From UBA5239 sp040394635 (lineage in GTDB: Bacteria > Verrucomicrobiota > Lentisphaeria > Victivallales > Victivallaceae): a stretch of DNA of 64,000 bases. The stretch is from contig JBEBRW010000001.1 in assembly GCA_040394635.1 (NCBI GenBank), positions 62,001 through 126,000 of the forward strand. Reading direction: 5' to 3'. Shown here one piece after another: positions 56,101 to 62,713 of this stretch; the stretch's first letter is position 1, and the number at the start of each line of letters is the position of its first letter. The notes beneath the pieces are model-generated. The model was not told where the DNA came from. It saw only the letters and a program-made list of their open reading frames with translations, and made no database searches. The translations under genes and the position numbers were made by a program.

Positions 56101-58729
56101 CAGTGTCTTGCTGACCGACGATTACGATAAGTTTGACAATGCCGGGCAGTATCTGGTTTCGGTTGATGTCATCAATCTGCTGGCACAGAATTATACGTTC
56201 GCCACCGGCAATACCGCCGCGCTTACAATAAGCAAACTCGGAATCACCGTTACCGCGGACGCGGGACAGGGCAAGGTATACGGCAACGCGGACTCCGCAT
56301 TCACCTACCAGATCACCAATACCGCCGACGGCTCCGATCTCAATCACATTAACAGCTCCGGTGGTTATGCCGACCTGATCGGAACGCTGACCCGCGCGGC
56401 CGGCGAAAATGTCAACAACTACAGCATTCTCCAGGGATCGCTGGATAACGGCAACAACCTCAATTACGACATCACGTTTGTGGGGACCGATTTTGCGATT
56501 GCCAGGCGCTCCATCACCATCACCGGCGATGCCGTGAGCAACGAATACAATGGCAGTCATCACAGCGTCAGTTTCAACGATCTCACCGGCGATGATCTGG
56601 TGTTTGGCGATAGTATTGCCGACGCGATTTTCGGCGGTAATTGGACCGCCAAAAACGTGGCCGGCAGCGGCAGCTACAACGTTGACCACATTACGATCAT
56701 GAATGGCAGCGAAGATGTCACAGGTAACTATGATTTCAACCTGATCGACAGCGGTAATTCGTTCACGATCACCCGCAGAGCCATCACGGTTACCGGTGAT
56801 GCAGTGGCCAACGAATACAACGGCGAAAATCACAGTGTTAACTATGGCAATCTCTCTGCCGATCTCGTGACGGGAGATGCCATCACATCCGCGATTTTCG
56901 GCGGCAGCTGGACCGGCAAAAACGTAGTTGACAGCGGTAGCTACAGCGTTGATCGGATCACGATCATGAATGGTGCTGAGGACGTCACCGATAACTACAG
57001 TTTCGATCTTATCGACAGCGGCAATTCGTTCACGATCAGCCGCAAGGCCATCACGATCATCGGTGATGCCGTTGCTAATGAATACAACGGCAGCCATCAC
57101 AGCGCCAATCTCGGCGATCTCACGGCCAGCGGCCTGATCACCGGCGACGGCCTTACCAACGCAATTTTCGGTGGCAGCTGGACCGGCAAAAACGTAGTTG
57201 ACAGCGGCAATTACAGCGTTGACAGCATCATCATCATGAACGGTGCTGAGGACGTCACCGATAACTACAGTTTCGATCTTATCGACAGTGGCAATTCATT
57301 CACGATCAGCCGCAAGGCTATTACTGTCGCTGGCGCTGCCGTTGTCAATGAATACAACGGCAGTCATCACAGCGCCAAGCTCAGTGATATTGCTGCTAAT
57401 GGCCTGATCACCGGCGACGGCCTTACCAACGCAATTTTCGGCGGCAACTGGACCGGCAAAAACGTAGCTGACAGCGGCAGCTACAGCGTTGCTCGAATCA
57501 CGATCATGAACGGCAACGAGGATGTCACCGATAATTACAGTTTTGACCTTGCCGACAGTGGCAATTTGTTTACGGTTACTCCGAAGACAGTTGTTATCAA
57601 CACCGTGGAAGTTGTGAATGAATACAACGGCAATGTCCATGGTGTCGACTATAGCCACCTTTCGGCCGACGGCCTGATTGCCGGTGACAGGATTAACGGT
57701 GCGAATTTTGAAGCCGCGTGCGAAGGGATAAATGTATGCGATAGCGGCACTTATCAGGTGTGCGGGATTACCATTGCAAATGGCGCTGAAGACGTCACCG
57801 GCAACTACCGTTTCGATCTGGCGGATTGCAACAATGCATTTACCATCACCCGGCGCACGGTTGTCGTGACCGCCGATTGCCATGAAGCGGTGGAGGGGAC
57901 ATCCGAGCCGGTGTTCTCTTATGTATTCGACAATCAGATCGAAGGGGATTTACCGACCGGCAACCTGGTTCGCGAGTCCGGACGCCTGCCGGGCAATTAC
58001 AGCATTGGGCTGGGAACGCTGAGTTTCGGTGACAATTATAATATCGTTTTTGTGAGCGGTACTTTTACCGTCACCGCCGCTCCGGCCAATGCTGACCCCG
58101 TCAACTTCGATACCACGACGCCGACGCTTCAGGGGCTCTGGCTGAGTGCGGATGCCGTTTCTGGCTATTCGACAATCAATCCATATGCCATGGGCTACTC
58201 CGAGCTGATGACGCTGCAGTTGTTCACCGAATGGACGGAGCCGGAATCCAATCCTTATCCATGGAATTACGGCAATTGGAGCGACCGCAATGGCGCGGGC
58301 AACTACCGTGTGCCGCCGGCCAAACCGGTCAACCAGAAATGGATGAATGCGGACAACGTTTATCTGGAAGTCGTGCCGGTCCTGTATAACGCGGGCAATA
58401 TGACGAACAGTCACGGTTTCACCCACAACCGGGAAATCATCTGGGGCAATGCCCTCGACCCGGTCGACAGTGAAATCAGAACGCAGTCGGATTACGTGGC
58501 GGACGACGTCGTCGGGGAAGACAGCCTGACGGTCAACCAGAATATCGATGAGCAGTTCCGTTTCATCAAGGAACCGGTCAGGATGCTGAAATCCCTGTTT
58601 TCCGGTACTCAGTCCGCCGAATTGGCCGATCCTGAATTGAAGGTGACACAGATCATCGGAATTCCTGGAAAAGTTCAGTCGTTCAAAGACAGTTTTGACC
58701 TTCTGCTCGATGAAATGCTGACCGTGTAA
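47105..58729 (+). CDS. Giant DUF4347 / beta-helix / YDG-MBG repeat surface protein
   Basis: 3874 residues. The start KNKRLEIFRLEDRVLFEAAAA is an LEPR-x-LL-like motif typical of very large PVC extracellular proteins; there is no Sec signal peptide. Residues ~129-293 are DUF4347 (HLITHGSDG with His192, ILLYGCNLAES with Cys233). Residues ~295-1660 are right-handed beta-helix with three CSLREA-like segments (WTLRKALN, ISLREALAYA, TSLREALAYA). Residues ~1660-3655 are at least a dozen YDG/MBG-type modules (KxYDGxT), ending in exact tandem repeats. The last ~215 residues are unique. AAGGGG upstream fixes the ATG. Probably an adhesin or cell-surface scaffold; monocistronic. Confidence 0.8.
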   Translation: MKNKRLEIFRLEDRVLFEAAAAAEIVEAAEAANNQNANDAEFQAEQERNSLKNAPPENPADAILNSGEGMPDPAQLTDLEADINQLIFGEFAPIDGENDVLMDMVNDIISQAFADQSDFITMDIQNTEVTVSSDRELVIINSSVPDADVILAGLKPSQDVLMLEAGTDAMAAINEYLDAAGTQYDAVHLITHGSDGAFVLNGSKISADNFNEAGWAAIGSHLNAGGDILLYGCNLAESEAGQQLVDRIAIASGADVAASTDTTGMNGNWDLEYSTGLVETASIQVGGYAHDLEAKFITVNSAGDDANAGDDIWTLRKALNTAAADSGNDYFIDFNISGTNTIALGDTLSISNSNVTISIDGMNNGSGEAIILEGGGKNILSIAVGCDVTVENLTFQHGAQGIVNAGTLSVNNSMFIGNTGAAIQNTGGTAEIANSTFVNNGSAVTNNSGSTYLLNSVVAGSGSPLSGVTQHYVIEGTVANLITDAATGELNSSSLAAYAGTRTARNTAGKFFFLEGGSWKQLSNPSQTSTTVTTIDFGQNGVERNATDLAYTAGAWALEVQDTPSLTVTTAQDTGMNPFDGKISLREALAYAGNDSLLASPIISPDGRYKIVFDIAGSSSSDFVIQLNDSLGDLVIGGGLGSKTLIIDGLAHDRDNNSRANTGDEIMWIVGDGNTLFKTDGAAGNWNIELNYLHFDGVGIQIAGSTADVIVDTITVENSSGMAVSAAGALALQIMNSTFAENTGMGVSAVSTGGAVTANILNSTIGENSSDGILVSGNASSRVNLINATIAGNGGTGISLTDGTLKIYNSILLGNAAADFANNGETSLTASIYGVGTGTFSTSCGCIVIDCRSEAEMLSVFQTVSENAGRYLPVLTADPGELIDSYNLRPGTDPAGPSIAGGIGQWIKYTLNEDGRITSLAASNNISSGFTIFWGVAGATDISMQLTFDQCGISYATGQPFAGAYFVAVETPSLIVDTHKDVINRSDNKTSLREALAYAKTFNTPVTITFDYDKLTAEALDDPSMRYILAIGTGGAFSVVDLEAALTIDGSLTYGLGITITAQGNSNIFNVANNTNLTLKNMHLTEAATAVAAGANVTLALEQVTVRNSGYGVTSGSGLILTGEYSSFYGFSSGAFDINGTMLLHNSTVGGSIGGAISRFDAYNATIKGNVTVMKLVTVNTIVQGSVTATEVSARYSAFSGNVAVTNGYANTGDILSVNIVESTNPGDSHYTIDSGSVYAKTGTLIVKSEGSYYFAVRTATGIEYEDPDTWKYYNIDTDAEIGLVGSAVITDQIGHLRNPHPGMLSMGAWQATDAVAWKGVEDVTLVNRNNYYSVMQTGVNYVDVGTESTRTDGNQTLYLWATTISGARLSGNGNDVSINKNITIIGRSYRDTVLVGGSSGGTMTIGTAAANVSLHTFSIMNGGADGIASESAGKLSLNRISILGNAGSGISLAGASELHVLNSTIANNGAYGITGTAAATLYVNDSTITGNASGGIGAAAASAHILNSIVFANGGTDLAAGSLRMAYSVYGGTPVIAGGIMNLQASNPAAIFYSYSNGKAGYSPDGRTIRILYNSDAGFKGTKIGSVGGNYYYYVREATLSEATQDNVGKWQSLTVSTVLDDASTLSVVTTDQRGVTRLAGEHLGFPEYSIGAYVPSFDMSIQLMDQETVYNGKAQGFDMGKAVYKVSSGATNDFYYYDAKSGKVYTDAELETEAANVKFNVSVVATQLTSGLQVNVKYTNGAVSGYDYVISNARIMAGATDITDSFKINYIGDGINDAAGEKSPTYTILQRQLEYTVDYTQSKVYDGSTAIDYSGFRFTNVINGEVTISLSAMLEYSSKNVGTGIDLVLTNFALVGSKTALGNYYAPADGTYKADITPRTITVEIGNGSGTYNGSTRYFSNTTAKVSTDSPNVLVDGDTLDASGLTVLEAGAAHTSSKDVGVYTFTLANAKVNDGNNSANYTIQYKDATYTINKAVVTVNLTANDKIYDGTTSVVNGLANSEFNGVGTEKFTIGTFTGTYDSANVKSATAGSAEQARTITFSNVVLSSTTGAVEGNYDIRYTGTGVITRQAVTVSAITEGVNQYDGNSTVHIGERNTYTLTGLITGEDLTLTGKGTAQDTVDVERATDDVLWDHTTFKLHDTQSGIANNYYVDNTTDVSTVGITVTIEKREIDLSFSANRVYDRTTNALDWLNLTATQDGTALTVTADRSTDGVVVFTITTSIVNMNSAAGEYETFTITVDNATYNSNTAGTGKIVSIDGMTLANGDNRAQLKNYNFNLNTSDITVNDNTSTLTLTDTFTGTGAISKLTVYVSNNAEKVYDGSNAANGSTSWGNWSYSSDLLALDGVSFVLSSGTFNTANVHSGGSMTVTGSLSGAASGNYTLAYGTVTGTITPKTITIGDLAAVTKTYDAQADNAKLAGDGATNSLTVSGIGAESFNLTFSGGAYDNANAGDDHAVTFSGGQLTANGTARLGNYIFAFGGDTLTVSSAGAITESMAGTGDITRRDLTVNFTADNRVYNGSTDATRAGDFIIVGLQGSETLLIDSSGYTYAFGDKNVGNGKTVTLNGYNVSSLSGTNLANYNLAFNTTTTANITAYEMVINVTANDKTYDGGVAATAGKSFNNLFGDDLDFIWDSASFASKDVAYSGDDVAAQLVSLLNARLTGSDSGNYTFIYGGAITARITPLGIDVIASVKDKVYDGNNSAEYNNHWSIENQQIAALLGADGVTFNYLSGTFASRNVFGNEALQNVSVTGELTGGLKGNYALNSISAAAAITRATLSVHAAGNAATYGDTVAHSGHDYFLTGFIGSENAASAGVTGSVTLTDDYEQYDNVGIYGISVDQINLSAGNYNFVAGNDAVLTIGKLGITVTANSGQGKVYGQADSALTYQITATADGSALDHINAPGGFADLIGSLERAIGENADNYAIARGSISDIDNSNYDITYVGADYVIGKAVIQVNAIGGSATYGDAVDHAGYDYFLTGFVNGEDTMSAGISGSVLLTDDYDKFDNAGQYLVSVDVINLLAQNYTFATGNTAALTISKLGITVTADAGQGKVYGNADSAFTYQITNTADGSDLNHINSSGGYADLIGTLTRAAGENVNNYSILQGSLDNGNNLNYDITFVGTDFAIARRSITITGDAVSNEYNGSHHSVSFNDLTGDDLVFGDSIADAIFGGNWTAKNVAGSGSYNVDHITIMNGSEDVTGNYDFNLIDSGNSFTITRRAITVTGDAVANEYNGENHSVNYGNLSADLVTGDAITSAIFGGSWTGKNVVDSGSYSVDRITIMNGAEDVTDNYSFDLIDSGNSFTISRKAITIIGDAVANEYNGSHHSANLGDLTASGLITGDGLTNAIFGGSWTGKNVVDSGNYSVDSIIIMNGAEDVTDNYSFDLIDSGNSFTISRKAITVAGAAVVNEYNGSHHSAKLSDIAANGLITGDGLTNAIFGGNWTGKNVADSGSYSVARITIMNGNEDVTDNYSFDLADSGNLFTVTPKTVVINTVEVVNEYNGNVHGVDYSHLSADGLIAGDRINGANFEAACEGINVCDSGTYQVCGITIANGAEDVTGNYRFDLADCNNAFTITRRTVVVTADCHEAVEGTSEPVFSYVFDNQIEGDLPTGNLVRESGRLPGNYSIGLGTLSFGDNYNIVFVSGTFTVTAAPANADPVNFDTTTPTLQGLWLSADAVSGYSTINPYAMGYSELMTLQLFTEWTEPESNPYPWNYGNWSDRNGAGNYRVPPAKPVNQKWMNADNVYLEVVPVLYNAGNMTNSHGFTHNREIIWGNALDPVDSEIRTQSDYVADDVVGEDSLTVNQNIDEQFRFIKEPVRMLKSLFSGTQSAELADPELKVTQIIGIPGKVQSFKDSFDLLLDEMLTV
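55442..56509 (+). repeat. Two tandem 534-bp repeats inside the giant gene
   Basis: Units 55442-55975 and 55976-56509, each 178 codons (residues 2780-2957 and 2958-3135). Both contain YFLTGF, a TDDY turn, KLGITVTA, GQGKVYG, ADL(I)G and YDIT(Y/F)VG at matching positions. These are MBG-type modules in pairs. Confidence 0.85.
56501..57850 (+). repeat. Five tandem 270-bp repeats inside the giant gene
   Basis: Units begin at 56501, 56771, 57041, 57311 and 57581, each exactly 90 codons (residues 3133-3582). Each has NEYNG near the start and an EDVT-NY-FDL or FNL segment near the end; the first four also share AIFGG. Units 3 and 4 are close to identical in DNA, unit 5 the most diverged, with three Cys not found in the others. 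Confidence 0.9.
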
Positions 58730-58748
58730 TCATTTGCCATTATCTGTG

Positions 58749-58784
58749 CAAGCGCCGGAAAACCATTCGAATTTCCGGCGCTTG
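58749..58784 (+). terminator. Strong hairpin after the giant gene
   Basis: A perfect 13-bp stem (caagcgccggaaa at 58749-58761 and its complement at 58772-58784) with a 10-base loop, 20 bases after the stop. No T-run follows, so it may be a transcript end stabiliser or a non-classical terminator. A second, weaker stem of 7 bp (58818-58824 with 58832-58838) follows before the convergent symporter gene. Confidence 0.5.
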
Positions 58785-58901
58785 TACGGCCTCAAAGTTC
58801 AAACATATTCAAATGCTTGTTTCTCAGACTCAGAAACATCATAAGGAAAGTTTGAGCAGTCCCCGGCATTGTTGCTGTACTATAAATCAATTCACCATGA
58901 T

Positions 58902-60797
58902 TCATTGAGAAACCTGATTCTGTTTCTTTTTCCGGATGCCGCAATAGATCAACCATACACCGATCGCGGTGATTGATGCTCCGCAGCCGAGGATGGCAAT
59001 CCTGCCGCCCAGCGGATTGTCGAATACCAGCAGCGCCAGGATCGAAATCCCGTAAACCAGGCAGAGTTTGCCGATCACATCGAACTGGCGGGCGTCGCTG
59101 TTGTACGCTTCGTGACTGCCTTCCTTGTCCGGGTCGACCGGAGTGTTCATGGTTTCAAAGAAATGCTCCACCCGCGCCTCGTCCTCGGCATTGCGTTTTT
59201 TCGCCATGAACACGCACAGATAGTACCAGATGAAGCAAACCGCGATCAGGATGCCCGTGGTCAGGGCCAGATTCAGATCGTTGATCTCGCTTTTCGTCAA
59301 TGGAACCTCGACAAACTTATTGGTCAGGGTAATCAAATTATTGGTCGTCAGGATGAAACGCAACAGAATGGAAGTACCGAAACCCACGGCCAGCGTACTC
59401 CAGGCCGCATAGTCCGGAGCCTTTTTGTTGAACATGCCGAGCATGAGCGGGACGGCCTGCGGAATACCGGTGCTGGTGGCGGCGATCAGGATTAATTCAT
59501 AAAGCGGCAAAGTCTTGATCGTCGAGAAGAAAATCGCGACCAGGGCATAAATCACACCAAGCACGACGGTGAAGACGCGCCCGAGCCAGACCTGACGGGT
59601 TTCGGAGGCCTTCGGGTTGATCAGCGGCAAATAAATATTGCGGATAATCGAGCCGGAAGTGGCGTTCAACCCCGAATTCATGCTGGTCAGTGTGGCGGCG
59701 AAAATCGCGCAGATCAGCAACCCCAGCAAACCATGCGGCAGAACCATGCGGGCGATCTGAATGTATGCGCCCTCCTGCGGATTGTCGAGCCGGGGATAAA
59801 TCGCCGACATATCGGCTCCGCTGATCAGCACGGCACAGGCCAGGGCCGGAATCATGAAAATCAACGTATGCGGAATGGCTGCCAGCCAGGCGATGGCGCT
59901 GATTTTGCGGGCATCGCGACCGGTTTTCACAAAGACGAATTTGGCGGCGCCGGCCGTCAGGCTGTTCTGCAGAATCGTCTGGTTCAGGATCAGCGTGATC
60001 AGGTACGGGATAAAAATCCACCAGCGGCACACGTTTTTGATGTTCGTGAGTTCGGGGTTTTGGAAAACCTTCTTGAAAAGTCCGCTGACGCCGCCGACAG
60101 GGTCAGCCACGACGCCATTCGGCAGTACGATATCGGTTTTGTAAAGCACCAGGACAGCGACGGCTATCGATACCCCGATCAGCATCAGCATCTGGACGAA
60201 GTCGCCGGCGGTGGCCGCCCACGAACCGCCCAGCATGGTCATGATGACGATGACCGAACTCAGGACGACAATCAGGAACACGATGCTGCCGTCCAGCCCC
60301 AGCCCGGCGCACATCCGCCCCCACGCGCTATCGTGCAGCACGGAGAGTTCGTTGACAAATGCGCAACTCATGAATTGGGCGATTGTGTACAGCGAGATAC
60401 CGCCGAACAGTGCATTGAACGGCATCGGCAGCCAGGTCATGACCTGTTCATTGACTTTGCCGTAGCGGTTGCGTACCGCTTCATTGCCGGTGATCACCCG
60501 CATCTGCCGGAACTTGTGAGCGGTGAAAAACACGGTGAACACCGCGCCGAAAAAGTTGGCCACGGTCAGCGTCAGAAAGAAAAATCCCGTCTGATAAATT
60601 TTGCCGGCGGCCCCGGTATAGGTCCACGCGGAAAATCCGGTCATGAAAATCGAGGCGGTGGCGATCCACCACGTCATGTTGCCGCCGCCGCGGAAAAAGT
60701 CGCTCGCGTTTTTGCTGAACGATTTAAACACCGGCCCCAACGCCAGCATGAAAACCAGATAAAATGCGATAACCAGCCAGTCGGATAATTGCAGCAT
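58902..60797 (-). CDS. Sodium:solute symporter (SSS/SLC5 family)
   Basis: 631 residues with about 14 hydrophobic helices; DFFRGGGNMTWWIATASIFMTGFSAWTYTG near 33-62 and SMNSGLNATSGSIIRNIYLPLI near 380 are typical SSS segments. It is a different subgroup from the symporter at 18-20 kb and has a longer hydrophilic C-terminal loop (KKRNAEDEARVEHFF). Its ATG overlaps the upstream stop by one base (TGATG), so it is translated with the hairpin-fold enzyme. Likely imports the product of that pathway. Confidence 0.88.
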   Translation of the reverse strand: MLQLSDWLVIAFYLVFMLALGPVFKSFSKNASDFFRGGGNMTWWIATASIFMTGFSAWTYTGAAGKIYQTGFFFLTLTVANFFGAVFTVFFTAHKFRQMRVITGNEAVRNRYGKVNEQVMTWLPMPFNALFGGISLYTIAQFMSCAFVNELSVLHDSAWGRMCAGLGLDGSIVFLIVVLSSVIVIMTMLGGSWAATAGDFVQMLMLIGVSIAVAVLVLYKTDIVLPNGVVADPVGGVSGLFKKVFQNPELTNIKNVCRWWIFIPYLITLILNQTILQNSLTAGAAKFVFVKTGRDARKISAIAWLAAIPHTLIFMIPALACAVLISGADMSAIYPRLDNPQEGAYIQIARMVLPHGLLGLLICAIFAATLTSMNSGLNATSGSIIRNIYLPLINPKASETRQVWLGRVFTVVLGVIYALVAIFFSTIKTLPLYELILIAATSTGIPQAVPLMLGMFNKKAPDYAAWSTLAVGFGTSILLRFILTTNNLITLTNKFVEVPLTKSEINDLNLALTTGILIAVCFIWYYLCVFMAKKRNAEDEARVEHFFETMNTPVDPDKEGSHEAYNSDARQFDVIGKLCLVYGISILALLVFDNPLGGRIAILGCGASITAIGVWLIYCGIRKKKQNQVSQ

Positions 60798-62713
60798 CAG
60801 ATGATCTCCTTACCGTTTTCAGTCATCCAGAGCAGCGCCTCCAGCGTATTGGCGGCGGCCCAGCCATTGTACGAATACCACATCGAAGACGGACGCCCGT
60901 CGCTGTAATGAAAATTGGTCAGACCATCGCTCGGGCAATAACGTTCCGTCGTGACGCCGTAGCGTCCATATCCCGACACTTCCGGGTACAGCTCGAGGCA
61001 GTTCATGACCCATGCCATGCCGTCTTCGGCGCGCATCCTGTGGGTGTCGTTGCCGGTTTGCTCCGCCAGATAATACAGTTCGGGCGTGACCAATACGCCC
61101 ATCGGATGAATGTGCGGGTTCGACACGCTGGTCACGGAGCCGCCGCAGGAGTTCCAGTTGCTGCCTTTCAGCGGCATGATTTCCGGAATGGCTTTGAAGC
61201 CGTAGCGCCAGAGGTATTCATAATGCGCGGCGTCCTCGAGCATGTCCAGATACTTCTTTTCACCGGTCTGCTCGTGGAGAATTTTCACCAGTTTCATGAA
61301 GGCCAGGTTGCCCTCCTGGTCCGGGGCCTTCCACGTATCCATCGGCGAACCGCAGGCGTTGAGCGCCTTGACCGGTTTATGGTAATAACCGGCGGCCAGC
61401 ACAGCGGCATCCAGATAATGCTTGTCGCCGGTGAATTCAAACGCGGCGGCCAGCGCGGCGGCAATCCAGCAACCGGCATAGCCGTTCCAGTCCGTCACCT
61501 GCCGCGCCTCGGTGGAAAACGCATAACCGCAATTGCCGTCTTCGCGCTGGAGCTCAGCGTAATTATCGGCTATATTCACCGCGATCTCGCGCCATTCGGG
61601 GTCATAATTCTGCAGGTGCATCATGCTTTTGAAAAGGTAATACAGGGCATGGCCGTTGGTATATGCGGAATGGCAGTCATGGGTGATTTTCAGGAAATCC
61701 CACCAGCCGTTGACCCGGCTGCCCTTCAGCTCGCGGACCAGGTCATAAAACATGCCGGATTTCGGGTTGTAACCGGCGATGATTTCATTGAAAAGCTCAA
61801 AGCCGCTTTTGCGTCCCTTGAAATAATCAGCCGGCAGCTCGAGGGTATCGACCGCCTTGATAAACGGATAAGCCAGGATCGAGCCGCCCGTCCAGCCGAT
61901 TTCCAGCAGCGCGCGCCACGGCTTCAGCTCCGGCTGCGCCGGGGGATGGGCCTCCTGATTGGTATAATGATTAAACTGGTCCGACCAGTTCTGTTCAACA
62001 AAGGCATCGATCACGGCGCGGGCGGCTTCGGCGAAGCTCTTATTGAACTTCGGGCATTCGCGGTAATGACGGTAAAGCTTGTCGATGATCCCCCGTACCG
62101 AATCGCGGTCGCCGCCGGGGATGTCGAAAAAATACCCGCTCACCTGCCCCGCCGTCACCGGCTGACTGGTGGATTTGGAGCGGCCGTCGTCATGGTCGCA
62201 ATACTTGTTGACGAAGGTAAACGGCAGATTGGCATAGCCGAGCGTGACCCCGAATTTATTGGGAAGTTCCGCAAATACGCCGTTGCGGACTTCGCCTGCG
62301 CAGTACGGGTCCATGGAAATAGCGGCCACGCCGCGATCACTGACCGCAATCGAAACCGGATGGCTGGCGCGGTCGGCGCGGAATTCCCAGACTGGCGAGG
62401 AGTAAATTGATTCCGGGTATTCGTAAGTCAGGTTCGGGTACTGCCCCGGTTTGGCGTTATGGAGGTTGTTGTCGCCGTGAATGCAGCAGGGAATCAGGTG
62501 CCAGACATTGTCGCCGGGAATCGTCCCTTCCAGCTTGATCCGGGTGGGATACTGAGCCGTAAACTCAAGCGTATAGGCGCCGTCGCCGGAGCAAACCAGT
62601 TTCAGCGTGATATTGGCATCATTATAGTCAAGTCCTTTATTCATATCAACGACGCCGCAGGAGTTCCAGCCGCCGTTTCTGGACTGATATAACGCTTCAA
62701 CTTTCATCATCAT
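60797..62713 (-). CDS. Six-hairpin glycosidase-fold protein, intracellular
   Basis: 638 residues without signal peptide. The first ~210 residues are beta-rich. From ~220 helical hairpin repeats suggest an (alpha/alpha)6 barrel (NGWWDFLKITHDCHSAYTNGHALYYLFKSM, WNGYAGCWIAAALAAAFEFTGDKHYLDAA, NTLEALLWMTENGKEI). I do not recognise the family; unsaturated-uronyl hydrolase-like or GH127-like enzymes share the fold. AAGGAGGG six bases upstream supports the ATG at 62713, which overlaps the previous stop. Second gene of a three-gene operon with a symporter. Confidence 0.62.
   Translation of the reverse strand: MMMKVEALYQSRNGGWNSCGVVDMNKGLDYNDANITLKLVCSGDGAYTLEFTAQYPTRIKLEGTIPGDNVWHLIPCCIHGDNNLHNAKPGQYPNLTYEYPESIYSSPVWEFRADRASHPVSIAVSDRGVAAISMDPYCAGEVRNGVFAELPNKFGVTLGYANLPFTFVNKYCDHDDGRSKSTSQPVTAGQVSGYFFDIPGGDRDSVRGIIDKLYRHYRECPKFNKSFAEAARAVIDAFVEQNWSDQFNHYTNQEAHPPAQPELKPWRALLEIGWTGGSILAYPFIKAVDTLELPADYFKGRKSGFELFNEIIAGYNPKSGMFYDLVRELKGSRVNGWWDFLKITHDCHSAYTNGHALYYLFKSMMHLQNYDPEWREIAVNIADNYAELQREDGNCGYAFSTEARQVTDWNGYAGCWIAAALAAAFEFTGDKHYLDAAVLAAGYYHKPVKALNACGSPMDTWKAPDQEGNLAFMKLVKILHEQTGEKKYLDMLEDAAHYEYLWRYGFKAIPEIMPLKGSNWNSCGGSVTSVSNPHIHPMGVLVTPELYYLAEQTGNDTHRMRAEDGMAWVMNCLELYPEVSGYGRYGVTTERYCPSDGLTNFHYSDGRPSSMWYSYNGWAAANTLEALLWMTENGKEII

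Noticed and set aside
54968..57100. 710-codon open frame on the - strand
   Set aside because: Antisense shadow of the repetitive giant gene; its apparent repeats mirror the repeats on the coding strand.
55442..57850. Possible CRISPR or satellite array
   Set aside because: Units are in-frame coding repeats with no spacers; they belong to the giant protein.
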